From: Cohnella panacarvi Gsoil 349
GTDB lineage: Bacteria > Bacillota > Bacilli > Paenibacillales > Paenibacillaceae
NCBI RefSeq assembly: GCF_000515335.1
Contig: NZ_KI911563.1
Location: 201,735 to 265,734 of the forward strand
Length of the DNA stretch: 64,000 nucleotides
Reading direction: 5' to 3'
Both the position numbers and the translations under genes were made by a program. Below, in pieces: positions 1 through 9,101 of the stretch. Numbering within the stretch: the first letter of the stretch is position 1; every line of letters starts with the position of its first letter. The notes under the pieces are model-generated. The model was not told where the DNA came from. It was given only the letters and a program-made list of their open reading frames with translations, and ran no database searches.

Positions 1-790
1 CATTACGATTACGAGTGGCAAAGGAGGCGTCGGCAAGTCCAACTTCAGCTTGAACTTCGCGATGGCGTTGCAGAAACGCGGCTACAGCGTTCTCGTATTC
101 GATGCGGATATCAGCTTTGCGAACATCGACGTCTTGCTCGGCACGCCGGCGCAGTACAACTTGATCCACTTGCTCAAAGGCGAGAAGTCCATATGGGACA
201 TTATCCAGACCGGGCCGAACGGCTTGCAGTTCATCGCCGGAGGTTCGGGTTTCAAGGACCTCGTGCGGCTAAGCGATCAAGAGATCGAGTACTTCGCGCA
301 ACAGATCGGCAAGCTTAACGGACACGTCGACTTTATCGTATTCGATACGGGGGCCGGTCTTTCCAAAGAAACCGTCCGCTTCATTACGGCAGCCGACGAG
401 ACCATCGTCGTCACGACGCCGGAGCCTACGTCGATAACAGATGCCTACGCATTGATCAAGATGGTGAAGTCCATGGGACACGAAGTCACGTTCCGCCTGA
501 TCGTTAACCGAGTCGCAGACGATCGAGAAGGCCGGCAAACTTCCGAGAATATGAGACAGGTCGCCAGCAAGTATTTAGGCATCGACCTTCCGGTGCTCGG
601 GTACATTCCGGACGATACGAGCGTATCCAAGTCGGTCAAACGCCAAACGCCGTTGTCCGTCGCGTTTCCGGACAGCGCCGCGGCCCGGGGAATAGACCGG
701 ATCGCCGCGAGCTTCCTGTTGGAACGCACGACGCAGTCAACTAGAGGAGTGTCAGGGTTCCTTAATCGGATTAAGAAGCTTTGGAGCTAG
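1..790 (+). CDS. flhG: FlhG/YlxH MinD-like ATPase (5' end missing)
   Basis: MinD/ParA-family ATPase that helps place and count flagella, partnering FlhF and the C-ring. The reading frame is already open at base 2, so the true start lies before the window; 262 residues are visible. The deviant Walker A motif SGKGGVGKS is encoded at bases 14-40, the switch region (FDADIS) follows at about base 100, and a Walker B-like IVFDTGAG near base 340. The C-terminus ends FLNRIKKLWS, resembling the basic tail of the family. It lies directly upstream of cheB, as in the fla/che operon of Bacillus. Identity as a MinD-family ATPase is certain; FlhG rather than MinD rests on the neighbours. Confidence 0.93.
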   Translation, partial: ITITSGKGGVGKSNFSLNFAMALQKRGYSVLVFDADISFANIDVLLGTPAQYNLIHLLKGEKSIWDIIQTGPNGLQFIAGGSGFKDLVRLSDQEIEYFAQQIGKLNGHVDFIVFDTGAGLSKETVRFITAADETIVVTTPEPTSITDAYALIKMVKSMGHEVTFRLIVNRVADDREGRQTSENMRQVASKYLGIDLPVLGYIPDDTSVSKSVKRQTPLSVAFPDSAAARGIDRIAASFLLERTTQSTRGVSGFLNRIKKLWS

Positions 791-854
791 CAATCGAATC
801 AACAGCAGGATTACGAGTCTCATACAACTAGAATATCAGGGGGAGGGACACGCA

Positions 855-2294
855 ATGCCGGAATATAACGTTCTGATCGTGGATGATTCACCGTTCATGC
901 GCAAAGTGTTCAGCGACGTCATCCGCGCGGATGCTTCGTTCAACGTGCTTGCAACCGCTGGTAACGGCATGGAAGCGGTAGAATTAGCGCTTAAGCTCAA
1001 GCCCGACATCATCACGATGGATGTCGAGATGCCGCAAATGAACGGCATCGAAGCGCTCAGACGCATTATGTCCGTTAGACCGACCCCGGTCATCATGTTA
1101 TCCGCCGTTACCGACAACGGCACGCGGGATACGATCAAAGCGCTTCAATACGGCGCGTTCGACTTCATTCGCAAGCCGGACGGCGCAGTAAAGCTGGATA
1201 TTCGCCAAGTAGGCGAGCTGCTGCTCGAAAAGTTACATATCGCGGTCCAGACCGTCAGCAACGGCGCTTTCCGGATGTTGCCGGCCGTGGAAGAGAAGGC
1301 GGAACCGCCTCCCGTTCCGGAGCCGCGAATCCCGAAGCAGGAGCCGCCCGTCAAGTCGGCTGCTCCGCCCGATGCAGTTATACCCGAGAAAAAGAAGGAA
1401 GAGCCGAAATCGCAGCTTCCGAGAGATCGAGCGAATCCGGCTCGAGTCGTCGAACCGCCGAAACGGCCGTCGCCTTCGAACGATATGCGCAAGGCAGATC
1501 CTCCGCCGATCAAACCGGAGCCCGGTTTGGCTAAGCCCGCGAGTTCTGCAGCCGGTGCTGTCCAAGAGCAGCGGACCCTTACGGAGAGAAAGCGGACGAC
1601 CGCGTTATCGAATAAGAAGCCGGAAGTGCCGAACGCACCGCCGGCGGCCGAAGCTCCCGTTGCTCCGTCTCGGCCGCAGGCTGTACGGCGAGAAGCTTCG
1701 ACGGATTTCAATCATATTGTCGTTATAGGAACGTCTACGGGCGGACCACGAGCGTTGCATGAAGTGCTTACCGGCATCCCGGAACAGTTTGCGGCTCCGA
1801 TCCTTATCGTTCAGCATATGCCGCCGAAGTTCACGCATTCTTTGGCGCAGAGATTAGACTCCTTCTGCAGCATTCACGTAAGGGAAGCTTCGGACGGAGA
1901 GATCGTCGAGAGCGCAACCGCTTATATAGCGCCAGGCGGCAAACATATGCTGCTCGTCAAAGACGCGAAAGGAACCTATCGCATCAAGCTAACGGAAGAT
2001 CCGTCTGTAAGCGGTCACCGTCCTTCCGTCGACGTTCTATTCGAGTCAGCGGCGCAGCATGCCGGATTAAAGCGGCACGCCGTACTGATGACCGGAATGG
2101 GGAGCGACGGTGCGAAAGGCATGAAGGCCTTGCAAGCCAGCGGAGCGCTGACGACGATCGCGGAAGCCGAAGAAACGTGCGTCGTGTACGGCATGCCTCG
2201 CTCGGCAGTAGAGCTTGGCGCCGCCTCTCACGTCCTTCCGCTGCAGTCGATATCGTCCGTGCTCGTACGCGAAGTGAACGCTCGTAAAACTTAA
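855..2294 (+). CDS. cheB: CheB chemotaxis response regulator / receptor methylesterase
   Basis: Removes methyl groups from glutamate side chains of chemoreceptors and is activated by CheA phosphorylation. Residues 1-120 form a receiver domain with acidic pair D10/D11, phosphoacceptor D56 (in TMDVEMP), S83 and K107. Residues about 285-475 form the methylesterase domain with nucleophile S294 in GTSTGGP, H321 in QHMPP and D418 in TGMGSDG, matching the Ser-His-Asp triad. Between them lies an unusually long linker of about 145 residues rich in Pro, Lys and Glu, which makes the protein 479 residues against about 350 for most CheB. A GGGGAGGGA ribosome site precedes the ATG. First gene of the che block here. 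Confidence 0.96.
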   Translation: MPEYNVLIVDDSPFMRKVFSDVIRADASFNVLATAGNGMEAVELALKLKPDIITMDVEMPQMNGIEALRRIMSVRPTPVIMLSAVTDNGTRDTIKALQYGAFDFIRKPDGAVKLDIRQVGELLLEKLHIAVQTVSNGAFRMLPAVEEKAEPPPVPEPRIPKQEPPVKSAAPPDAVIPEKKKEEPKSQLPRDRANPARVVEPPKRPSPSNDMRKADPPPIKPEPGLAKPASSAAGAVQEQRTLTERKRTTALSNKKPEVPNAPPAAEAPVAPSRPQAVRREASTDFNHIVVIGTSTGGPRALHEVLTGIPEQFAAPILIVQHMPPKFTHSLAQRLDSFCSIHVREASDGEIVESATAYIAPGGKHMLLVKDAKGTYRIKLTEDPSVSGHRPSVDVLFESAAQHAGLKRHAVLMTGMGSDGAKGMKALQASGALTTIAEAEETCVVYGMPRSAVELGAASHVLPLQSISSVLVREVNARKT

Positions 2295-2336
2295 CGCAGC
2301 ATCCGCAAGCTCAGCCAATCTGGAGGTGTCCGTCCC

Positions 2337-4418
2337 GTGGAAATGAATCAGTATCTATCTATTTTTATCGATGAGGCAAACGATCATCTGCAATCTCTTA
2401 ACGAGAATATGCTTCGGCTTGAGCAACAGCCCGAGGATATTAGCATCGTACAAGTGATTTTCCGTTCGGCGCATACGCTGAAAGGGATGTCGGCAACGAT
2501 GGAATTCAAGGATCTTGCTTCCTTGACGCACGAGATGGAGAACGTGCTCGATCTCGTACGCAACGGCAAGCTAAGCATGAACGGCGTTATCTTCGACGCA
2601 CTGTTCAAATGCCTGGACGAATTGGAAGCGATGGTGCAAGACGTCATCAACGGAGGAACGGGCAGCGGTGACGTTACGGAGCTCGTAGACAGGTTGAAAG
2701 CGATCGTCAAGGGAGATATCGGAGACGGCAGCGCCGGCGCGAAATCCGCGGCTCCGAAAGCAGCGACGCCTACGTCGCTCATGCTGGACCAATTTCAGCT
2801 TTCCGTCCTGATGCAGTCCCTCGAAAGCGGACACCGCGCGTACTACATCGAAGTGACCGTTCGCGAAGACTGCTTGCTGAAGGCGGCAAGAGCCTACATG
2901 GTGTTCGATGCTCTCGAACGCAACGGGGAAGTCGTAAAGGCGCATCCTTCCGTGCAGGAGATCGAACAGGAGCAATTCGACCGCAGCTTCGCCGTCTATT
3001 ATATTTCGCAAGTCGACGAGAGCGTGTTGCGCGATCAGGTTTCAAGAGTTTCCGAGATCGAATCGGTGAACATTACGCCGGTCGATCAAGGCACGTTGAC
3101 GGATTTGGACAATGCGGCGCACGTCAGCGCTGCGTCGGCTTCGGCCGAAGTACAGACCGCGACCCAGCAAGTCGCTGCGGCCGCTCCAGCCGCTTCGGCT
3201 GCCCCCTCCGCGGAGGCTCCGAGCGCCCCGCGTCCGTCTCCGCAAGCGGCTGCGGGCAGCGCCGCTCCGCGGACGATTCGCGTCGATATCGATAGACTAG
3301 ACTCTCTCATGAATTTGTTCAGCGAGTTGCTCATCGATCGGGTAAGGCTCGAGCAGCTCGCAACCGAAGTTCGCCGCAACGATCTGACGGAGACGGTCGA
3401 GCATATGGCGAGAGTAAGCGCGGATCTGCAAAATATCGTACTTAAGCTTCGCATGGTGCCCGTGGAGAGCGTCTTTAACCGGTTCCCCCGCATGGTGCGC
3501 GACTTGGCGAAATCGCTCGACAAGAAAGTCGACCTGGTCATTACGGGGGCCGAGACCGAATTGGACCGCACCGTCATCGACGAAATCGGCGATCCGCTCG
3601 TGCATCTGATCCGCAACGCGGTCGACCACGGCATCGAATCGATTTCGGACCGGGTGAGCGCAGGCAAATCCGAAGTCGGCACGGTTCACTTGCGCGCGTA
3701 CCATGCCGGCAACCACGTCTTCATCGAGATCGAAGAAGACGGCAAAGGCATCAATCGTCCGAAGGTTCTCGAAACCGCGATCATGCGCGGCGTCATTACG
3801 GCCGAAGACGCCAAGAAGCTGTCCGACGACGAAGTGAACATGCTGATCTTCGCAGCCGGATTCAGCACGGCGGACAAAATTTCGGACATTTCCGGACGCG
3901 GCGTCGGACTTGACGTCGTAAAGTCCAAAATCGCATCGCTCGGCGGCCACGTCGCCGTCACTTCCAAGCTCGGATCCGGCACGAAGTTCTCGATCCAGCT
4001 GCCGCTCACGCTATCTATTATCGCTGCCATGCTGATTAAGCTAGGTTCGGAGAAATATGCGTTCCCGCTCTCCTCTATCGTGGAGACAGGCTCGATCCGC
4101 AAGGAGAACATCCGCAACGTGCACGGCTCCCAAATGATCGAGTTTCGCAACGCCATCATTCCGATCGTCTCGTTGTCGTCCGTCGTCGGTTCGCCTGACT
4201 ACAATGAGCAGGGCGAGGAAGAGACGGAAATCGTCGTCGTTCGCAAAGGGGACAAGCTGGCAGCGGTCATGGTCGACGAATTTATCGGCCAGAGCGAGAT
4301 CGTACTGAAGCCGTTAGGCAAATATTTAAGCAGCGTTGTCGGCGTCGTATCCGGCGCAACGATTCTAGGCGACGGACAAGTCGCGCTGATCATCGATCCG
4401 AACGCGCTTATCAAATAA
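2337..4418 (+). CDS. cheA: CheA chemotaxis histidine kinase
   Basis: Central kinase of chemotaxis: autophosphorylates on the HPt domain and passes phosphate to CheY and CheB, under control of receptors and CheW. HPt domain with phosphorylated H46 in RSAHTLKG; a P2 CheY-binding domain about 150-240; an Ala/Pro linker about 255-310; dimerisation helices about 312-375; an ATPase domain with N-box H423-N427 (HLIRNAVDHG), D468 in DGKGI and G520 in GRGVGLDVV; a CheW-like P5 domain about 555-690. All expected catalytic features are present at 693 residues. The start is a GTG after a GGAGGTG site; an ATG two codons later is possible. Confidence 0.97.
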   Translation: MEMNQYLSIFIDEANDHLQSLNENMLRLEQQPEDISIVQVIFRSAHTLKGMSATMEFKDLASLTHEMENVLDLVRNGKLSMNGVIFDALFKCLDELEAMVQDVINGGTGSGDVTELVDRLKAIVKGDIGDGSAGAKSAAPKAATPTSLMLDQFQLSVLMQSLESGHRAYYIEVTVREDCLLKAARAYMVFDALERNGEVVKAHPSVQEIEQEQFDRSFAVYYISQVDESVLRDQVSRVSEIESVNITPVDQGTLTDLDNAAHVSAASASAEVQTATQQVAAAAPAASAAPSAEAPSAPRPSPQAAAGSAAPRTIRVDIDRLDSLMNLFSELLIDRVRLEQLATEVRRNDLTETVEHMARVSADLQNIVLKLRMVPVESVFNRFPRMVRDLAKSLDKKVDLVITGAETELDRTVIDEIGDPLVHLIRNAVDHGIESISDRVSAGKSEVGTVHLRAYHAGNHVFIEIEEDGKGINRPKVLETAIMRGVITAEDAKKLSDDEVNMLIFAAGFSTADKISDISGRGVGLDVVKSKIASLGGHVAVTSKLGSGTKFSIQLPLTLSIIAAMLIKLGSEKYAFPLSSIVETGSIRKENIRNVHGSQMIEFRNAIIPIVSLSSVVGSPDYNEQGEEETEIVVVRKGDKLAAVMVDEFIGQSEIVLKPLGKYLSSVVGVVSGATILGDGQVALIIDPNALIK

Positions 4419-4448
4419 AATACCGGACTCTATTGGGAGGGTACATCC

Positions 4449-4910
4449 ATGGCAGAGGAAATGAAAGTCATCGTATTCACGTTGGCGCAAGAAGAGTACG
4501 GCATCGAAGTTGATAAAGTTCGCACGATCGAGAGGCTTATGCCGATCACCCGTGTGCCCAAAACGCCGGATTTCGTCAAAGGCGTCATCAATCTTCGCGG
4601 CGTCGTCATTCCGGTTATCGATTTGCGCGGCCGCTTCGGCCTCGAGGAGTCGGAGCTCGGAGAAAATTCGCGCATCATTATCGTTGCCGTGAACGACATG
4701 GAAGTCGGTTTTATCGTCGACTCGGCTAACGACGTTCTTGATCTGATGAGCGACACGATCGAGAATCCGCCGGAAATCGTAGGCGGCATCAAAGCGAAAT
4801 ACCTGAGCGGCGTTGCCAAAATCGGCGATAACCGCCTGCTCATCCTGCTCAATCTGCCGGAAGTGCTCAATCGCGGCGAAATCGTTCTGCTAGAGCAGCT
4901 TGGAGAATAA
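4449..4910 (+). CDS. cheW: CheW chemotaxis coupling protein
   Basis: Adaptor that couples receptors to CheA. The whole 153-residue protein is one CheW SH3-like domain (FTLAQEEYGIEVDKVRTIE at the start, the typical VINLRGVVIPVIDLR core about residues 42-60, and ILLNLPEVL near the end). Placed 30 bases after cheA with a GGGAGGG site, so translation is probably coupled within one operon. The only CheW-domain protein in the window apart from the CheA P5 domain; a CheV is not seen here. Confidence 0.96.
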   Translation: MAEEMKVIVFTLAQEEYGIEVDKVRTIERLMPITRVPKTPDFVKGVINLRGVVIPVIDLRGRFGLEESELGENSRIIIVAVNDMEVGFIVDSANDVLDLMSDTIENPPEIVGGIKAKYLSGVAKIGDNRLLILLNLPEVLNRGEIVLLEQLGE

Positions 4911-4913
4911 ACC

Positions 4914-5534
4914 GTGAACCTATTCAACGGCAATGCGGATTTCAAAATGGACGTACTGAGGGAAGTCGGCAATATCGGTGCGGGCAACGCCGCTACCGCG
5001 TTATCGCTTCTCCTGGACAAGCCGGTAGACATGGCGGTTCCGACGGTCAGCCTCGTTCCTTTCGAAGCGATCGCGGAGCGGGTAGGGGGTTCGGAAGCCG
5101 TCGTCATCGCCATATTCCTGCGCGTGGAAGGCGACGCTCCGGGCAATATGTTCTTCATCCTGAATCGAGAGCCGGCAAGGCGAATCCTACGAGGTCTGCT
5201 CGGGTTCGAAGCTGCCGAGAACGACGATTACAGCGAACTGGAACTGTCCGCGCTTAATGAAATCGGCAACATCTTGGCTGGCTCTTACTTGTCTTCTCTG
5301 GCCGACTTCACCGGCTTGCACATGTCGCCTACCGTGCCGTCTCTCGCCGTAGATATGGCCGGAGCGATTCTGAGCTACGGCTTGGTTCAATTCGGCACGA
5401 TGGGCGACGATGCTCTGCTAATCGATACGACGTTCTTGGAAGGGCAACAGGAAGCGGAGGGACATTTCTTCTTGATTCCGGACCCCGAGTCGTTCGATAA
5501 GCTGTTCCGTGCGTTGGGAGTGCCGATCGAATGA
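4914..5534 (+). CDS. cheC: CheC CheY-P phosphatase
   Basis: Dephosphorylates CheY-P and binds CheD in the Bacillus-type adaptation system. Both pseudo-symmetric active sites of the family are visible: DVLREVGNIGAGNAATAL near residues 11-28 and ELSALNEIGNILAGSYL near residues 109-125, each with the Glu and Asn pair (E-x-x-N) used for catalysis. The 206-residue length fits CheC rather than the one-site CheX. Starts at a GTG three bases after the cheW stop codon and overlaps cheD, so translation is probably coupled. Confidence 0.95.
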   Translation: MNLFNGNADFKMDVLREVGNIGAGNAATALSLLLDKPVDMAVPTVSLVPFEAIAERVGGSEAVVIAIFLRVEGDAPGNMFFILNREPARRILRGLLGFEAAENDDYSELELSALNEIGNILAGSYLSSLADFTGLHMSPTVPSLAVDMAGAILSYGLVQFGTMGDDALLIDTTFLEGQQEAEGHFFLIPDPESFDKLFRALGVPIE

Positions 5535-6025
5535 CAGAAGGAGTTCTCATCAAAGTAGGAATGGCGGACTTGAACGTCGGCACGGGCGGCGCGATCATCC
5601 GCACGACCGGTCTTGGCTCGTGCGTGGGGTTAACCCTTTACGACGCGCAACTCAAGCTCGGCGGAATGGCGCATATTATGCTGCCTTCTTCCGAAATCGC
5701 TCGCGAAGGACAGCTGAACATCGCGAAATACGCGGATACGGCCGTTCCCGAATTGATCGAGCAGCTTAAGAGGAAAGGCGCCAGTATCGGGCGCCTAGTA
5801 GCCAAGATGGCCGGCGGCGCCCAAATGTTCGCTTTTGCGAACGGTTCGGATTCGATGAGAATCGGACCCCGGAACGTCGAGGCGACGAAGCTGGCTTTGA
5901 CGCAGCTCGGCATTCCGCTGATCGGGGAAGATACCGGAGGCAACTACGGCCGTACCGTCGAGCTGGACAGCGGAACCGGCGTGTTCAGTATTCGTAGCGT
6001 ACAGCACGGCATAAAGGAGATTTAA
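5531..6025 (+). CDS. cheD: CheD receptor glutamine deamidase
   Basis: Deamidates glutamines of chemoreceptors and stimulates CheC phosphatase. The active-site residues seen in CheD structures can be placed at T25, C31 (TTGLGSC) and H48 (GGMAHIML), with the spacing of the Thermotoga enzyme. Full length at 164 residues. Overlaps cheC by 4 bases (ATGA), in keeping with the CheC-CheD partnership. Note that the segment IRTTGLGSCVGLTLYDA is the most conserved part of this family. Confidence 0.96.
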   Translation: MTEGVLIKVGMADLNVGTGGAIIRTTGLGSCVGLTLYDAQLKLGGMAHIMLPSSEIAREGQLNIAKYADTAVPELIEQLKRKGASIGRLVAKMAGGAQMFAFANGSDSMRIGPRNVEATKLALTQLGIPLIGEDTGGNYGRTVELDSGTGVFSIRSVQHGIKEI

Positions 6026-6027
6026 AG

Positions 6028-6459
6028 ATGATCGGTAACTGGCGAATAAATGTCGGATTCGGCGGATTCGGCGCATTGCTGACTTGGTTGTTCTCTTACG
6101 CTAGCAATCCGATCGGAACAACGCTCGTCCGCGGCGTGTACGCCTTCGCGACGTTCACCGCCATCGCATTCGTGATTAGCCTGCTGCTCGGGCAATTGCT
6201 GCACCCAAGCGAAGAGTCCGGGCCGGCTATAACCGACGCGCAAGACGAATCAAGCGAGGACCGCGGAAGCAATCTCGACTTGATTACCCCTGACGAAGGG
6301 GATGAACTGGCGGAAATGATGAAAGAACGCTGGTCGGACGGCAAAGGCGAAGCGCAAAGCACGTCTTTCCAACCGCTCGAGCCTAAACAGTTGGTGTCGC
6401 TTGACAATCCGAATCCGGAGGAAGTGGTTCAGGCGATACGTCGCCTGACGGACGAATAA
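6028..6459 (+). CDS. Small membrane protein between cheD and sigD
   Basis: Function unknown. 143 residues with two hydrophobic segments near the N-terminus (about residues 6-21 and 32-53) followed by an acidic, probably cytoplasmic tail ending PNPEEVVQAIRRLTDE. Starts two bases after cheD at an ATG behind AAGGAG. Position inside the fla/che operon next to sigD recalls where Bacillus keeps small motility-associated genes such as swrB, but I see no clear SwrB similarity, so a motility role is only inferred from the context. Confidence 0.8.
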   Translation: MIGNWRINVGFGGFGALLTWLFSYASNPIGTTLVRGVYAFATFTAIAFVISLLLGQLLHPSEESGPAITDAQDESSEDRGSNLDLITPDEGDELAEMMKERWSDGKGEAQSTSFQPLEPKQLVSLDNPNPEEVVQAIRRLTDE

Positions 6460-6474
6460 GGATGGTGAGCAAGA

Positions 6475-7263
6475 ATGGTCGAGCAAACACGATCTAAGGT
6501 GTCCCATCATGGGTTATGGCTCAGATGGAAAGAAAACGGGGATTCAGAGGCGCGTAAGCTGCTCATCGAGCAGTATTTGCCCTTGGTTGATTATGTGTCA
6601 AGCCGTATGGCGGTAGGGTTGCCGAAGAACGTGACGAAAGACGATTTGTCCAGCAACGGCGTCATGGGATTAATCGATGCGATCGAGAAGTTCGATTATA
6701 CAAGGGGACTCCAATTCGAAACGTACGCTTCGTGGAGAATACGCGGAGCGATCCTCGACGGCCTTCGTCAAGGAGACTGGGTACCCAGATCCGTACGTGA
6801 TAAAGCGAAAAAAATGGAGGATGCATACGCGGTACTGGAGCAGAAGCATTTGCGCTCCGCTACGGATGAAGAAGTATGCGCCTATTTGAATATAAGCGAT
6901 CGAGAATTTCAACAAATGCTTCAGGAGGTCGCGGTGGCGGCCGTCTGTTCGCTGGAGGATCCGATCCGAGAAGAAGAATCCGAGACGAGAATGTCGCTCC
7001 TCGTCGACGATAAAGCGATCAATCCGGAGTATACGGTCCATGAAACCTACTTAAAGGAATCGCTAGTCTACGGCATCCAGAAATTGACCGAAAAAGAGAG
7101 AACGGTCGTTTCTTTATTTTATTACGATGACCTTTCTTTAAGCGAAATCGCCGAAGTCATGTGCCTTTCGCCATCAAGGATCTCGCAGCTTCATTCCAAA
7201 GCGATTCTAAGATTGCGGGGTGCACTGGCGAAACAGAAAGATCATTTGTTGCAAAACGGTTAA
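6475..7263 (+). CDS. sigD: Flagellar sigma factor SigD (FliA/WhiG family)
   Basis: RNA polymerase sigma factor of the FliA/SigD type, directing late flagellar, chemotaxis and autolysin genes. Region 2 contains the core-binding and -10 recognition segment (FDYTRGLQFETYASWRI, about residues 75-95, then RGAILDGLR); region 3 follows at about 105-155; region 4 with a helix-turn-helix lies at about 200-255 (LTEKERTVVSLFYYDDL, then LSPSRISQLHSKA). 262 residues is normal for this family. Its target promoters (TAAA-N15-GCCGATAT type) were not found in this window. Confidence 0.96.
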   Translation: MVEQTRSKVSHHGLWLRWKENGDSEARKLLIEQYLPLVDYVSSRMAVGLPKNVTKDDLSSNGVMGLIDAIEKFDYTRGLQFETYASWRIRGAILDGLRQGDWVPRSVRDKAKKMEDAYAVLEQKHLRSATDEEVCAYLNISDREFQQMLQEVAVAAVCSLEDPIREEESETRMSLLVDDKAINPEYTVHETYLKESLVYGIQKLTEKERTVVSLFYYDDLSLSEIAEVMCLSPSRISQLHSKAILRLRGALAKQKDHLLQNG

Positions 7264-7279
7264 CAAGGAGGGGATACCA

Positions 7280-8692
7280 TTGGCTAATAACGATACGCAA
7301 TCATTGGAAGATAGCTTACAAGTGACGATTAGCGATGATAAGCTGCAGGCGCACCTTATCTTTCGCCGGGTCGAAGGCAACATGGCGCTGACGGTACGGG
7401 ATTTGGAGCAATTTCTGAGCGAGAACGGTGTAAAATTCGGCGTGCAAGCGGACACTTTGTATTTAATCTCGCAAAATCCGCAAGCCTTCTACTTCACGCA
7501 GAATATCGTTGCGGCCGGAACGCCGCCGACCAACGGCAGAGACGGTTATATCCGCTATATGTTCGATTCCAGCGAAGAAGGCAAAGGACCCGCGGAGCGG
7601 GAAGACGGCAGCGTAGATTATAAGGAATTGAAACAGCTCGCGAACGTCAAAGCCGGACAACTGATCGCCGAGCGTATCCCGGCAGAGCCCGGCACGCCGG
7701 GCAAAGCGGTTACGGGTGAAGAGATTGCCCCAAGAGACGGTAAAGAAGCGCATTTCAAAATCGGCAAAAACGTCGTCGTCAATCCGGAGCGCATCGCCAT
7801 GTACGCGGCAATCGACGGCCTTGTAACGAAGACGGAGAAAGAAAAGCTGAACGTCTTTCCGGTGTTCGAAGTGAACGGAGACGTGGATTATCGCGTCGGG
7901 AATATCGATTTTGTCGGCACCGTCGTCATCCGAGGCAATATTCTAACCGGATTCCGGGTCAAAGCGTCGGGGGATATTCGCGTAACCGGGGGCATCGAGG
8001 GCGCGGAAGTCGAATCGGACGGTTCGATCGAGGTGTTAGGCGGCATCATCGGCAGCAATAAAGGTTACGTCAAAGCCGGACGCAACGTGAAGTGCTCCTT
8101 CATTCAAGAAGGCAACGTGCTCGCTGGAGAAGATATCTATGTCTCTCAGAGTATCATGCACTCCAACATACGCGCCGGCCGGCTCGTGCAGTGCGTAGGC
8201 TCCAAAGGATTAGTCGTCGGCGGACTCGTGCAAGCCGGCGATCGGGTAACCGCCCGCATGATCGGCAACTCCATGTCCACCGCGACATCGGTCGAGGTCG
8301 GCGTTAAGCCGGAGCTCAGACATGAGCTGAACGATCTTAGATCTACGATCAGACAATTGACCGAAAGCTTGGATAAAACGGAAAAAGCGCTTGCGCTGCT
8401 CGATCAGTTGGCCTCGACGGGACAGCTGGCCTCGGATAAGCTTGCGCTTCGCACGAAGCTGTCCGTCACTAAGAAACAGACGATCGAAGAGATGAAAGCC
8501 GCCAAGGAACGCACGCTGGAAATCGAGAAATCGTTAGAGGATGCGTCGACGGCTCGCGTAGACGCCACGCATACGTTGTTCGGAGGCACGAAAATCGTGA
8601 TCGGCCGATACACTCGTTTCATCAAAGACAGCTCGCAGCGGGTTTCATTCCGATTCATGGACGGCGATATCGTCATGGTGCCTTACAATTAA
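7280..8692 (+). CDS. FapA-type DUF342 polymer/flagellar assembly protein
   Basis: A 470-residue protein of the FapA (DUF342) family: an N-terminal acidic domain, a right-handed beta-helix visible as repeating short hydrophobic/glycine segments (VNGDVDYRVGNIDFVGTVV, then VIRGNILTGFRVKASGDI and following, about residues 200-330), and a coiled coil at about 345-425 (LNDLRSTIRQLTESLDKTE). The family is linked to flagella or polar assembly in several phyla but has no agreed biochemical role. The open frame extends back into sigD; I chose the TTG at 7280 because AAGGAGGGG lies 7 bases before it and this avoids overlap. Confidence 0.9.
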   Translation: MANNDTQSLEDSLQVTISDDKLQAHLIFRRVEGNMALTVRDLEQFLSENGVKFGVQADTLYLISQNPQAFYFTQNIVAAGTPPTNGRDGYIRYMFDSSEEGKGPAEREDGSVDYKELKQLANVKAGQLIAERIPAEPGTPGKAVTGEEIAPRDGKEAHFKIGKNVVVNPERIAMYAAIDGLVTKTEKEKLNVFPVFEVNGDVDYRVGNIDFVGTVVIRGNILTGFRVKASGDIRVTGGIEGAEVESDGSIEVLGGIIGSNKGYVKAGRNVKCSFIQEGNVLAGEDIYVSQSIMHSNIRAGRLVQCVGSKGLVVGGLVQAGDRVTARMIGNSMSTATSVEVGVKPELRHELNDLRSTIRQLTESLDKTEKALALLDQLASTGQLASDKLALRTKLSVTKKQTIEEMKAAKERTLEIEKSLEDASTARVDATHTLFGGTKIVIGRYTRFIKDSSQRVSFRFMDGDIVMVPYN

Positions 8693-8745
8693 CCGACACG
8701 AACGGCTAGAAGGCTTGGCAATAGCGTAGGAAGAGGTGACTTGCC

Positions 8746-9072
8746 CTGAGCTATAAGTCTATCGATATCCAGACCTCATTGCCTCGCACGGTAGAAATGA
8801 CTCCTCTCGCGCAGCATCAGCAGCAAAGACCGATCATCGAACAAGCCGCGCTGGCCCATCAAACGATCAAGAACGCCGAACACGAAGCCAAGAGGAGCCA
8901 GAAGACGGAGTCGTCCGCCAAAGGTACGATCAAAGACCGTGGCGCGCGCGAGCAAGGCAGTCAATCCGGAGCAGGGAAACATTCGCACGAAGAAGAACAG
9001 CCATCGGGTTCTGCAAGCGCACCGCCTCCCAAACATCCGTATAAAGGCAAACATATCGATTTCATAGGTTAA
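8746..9072 (+). CDS. Small basic/Gln-rich protein, probable CTG start
   Basis: Unknown function, about 108 residues, without hydrophobic segments. Rich in His, Gln, Lys and Glu (for example IIEQAALAHQTIKNAEHEA) and ending HPYKGKHIDFIG. No ATG or GTG is available at the N-terminus: the first possible start in frame after the AGAGGTG ribosome site is CTG at 8746 (reading (M)SYKSIDIQTSLPRT), with a TTG 33 bases later at 8779 that has no ribosome site. The CTG gives good spacing, so a rare start is likely. Lies between the DUF342 gene and another flagellar-cluster gene; cotranscribed by position. Confidence 0.75.
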   Translation: MSYKSIDIQTSLPRTVEMTPLAQHQQQRPIIEQAALAHQTIKNAEHEAKRSQKTESSAKGTIKDRGAREQGSQSGAGKHSHEEEQPSGSASAPPPKHPYKGKHIDFIG

Positions 9073-9101
9073 CCGTACTGCAAGAAAGAAGGGTTGTTCT
9101 A

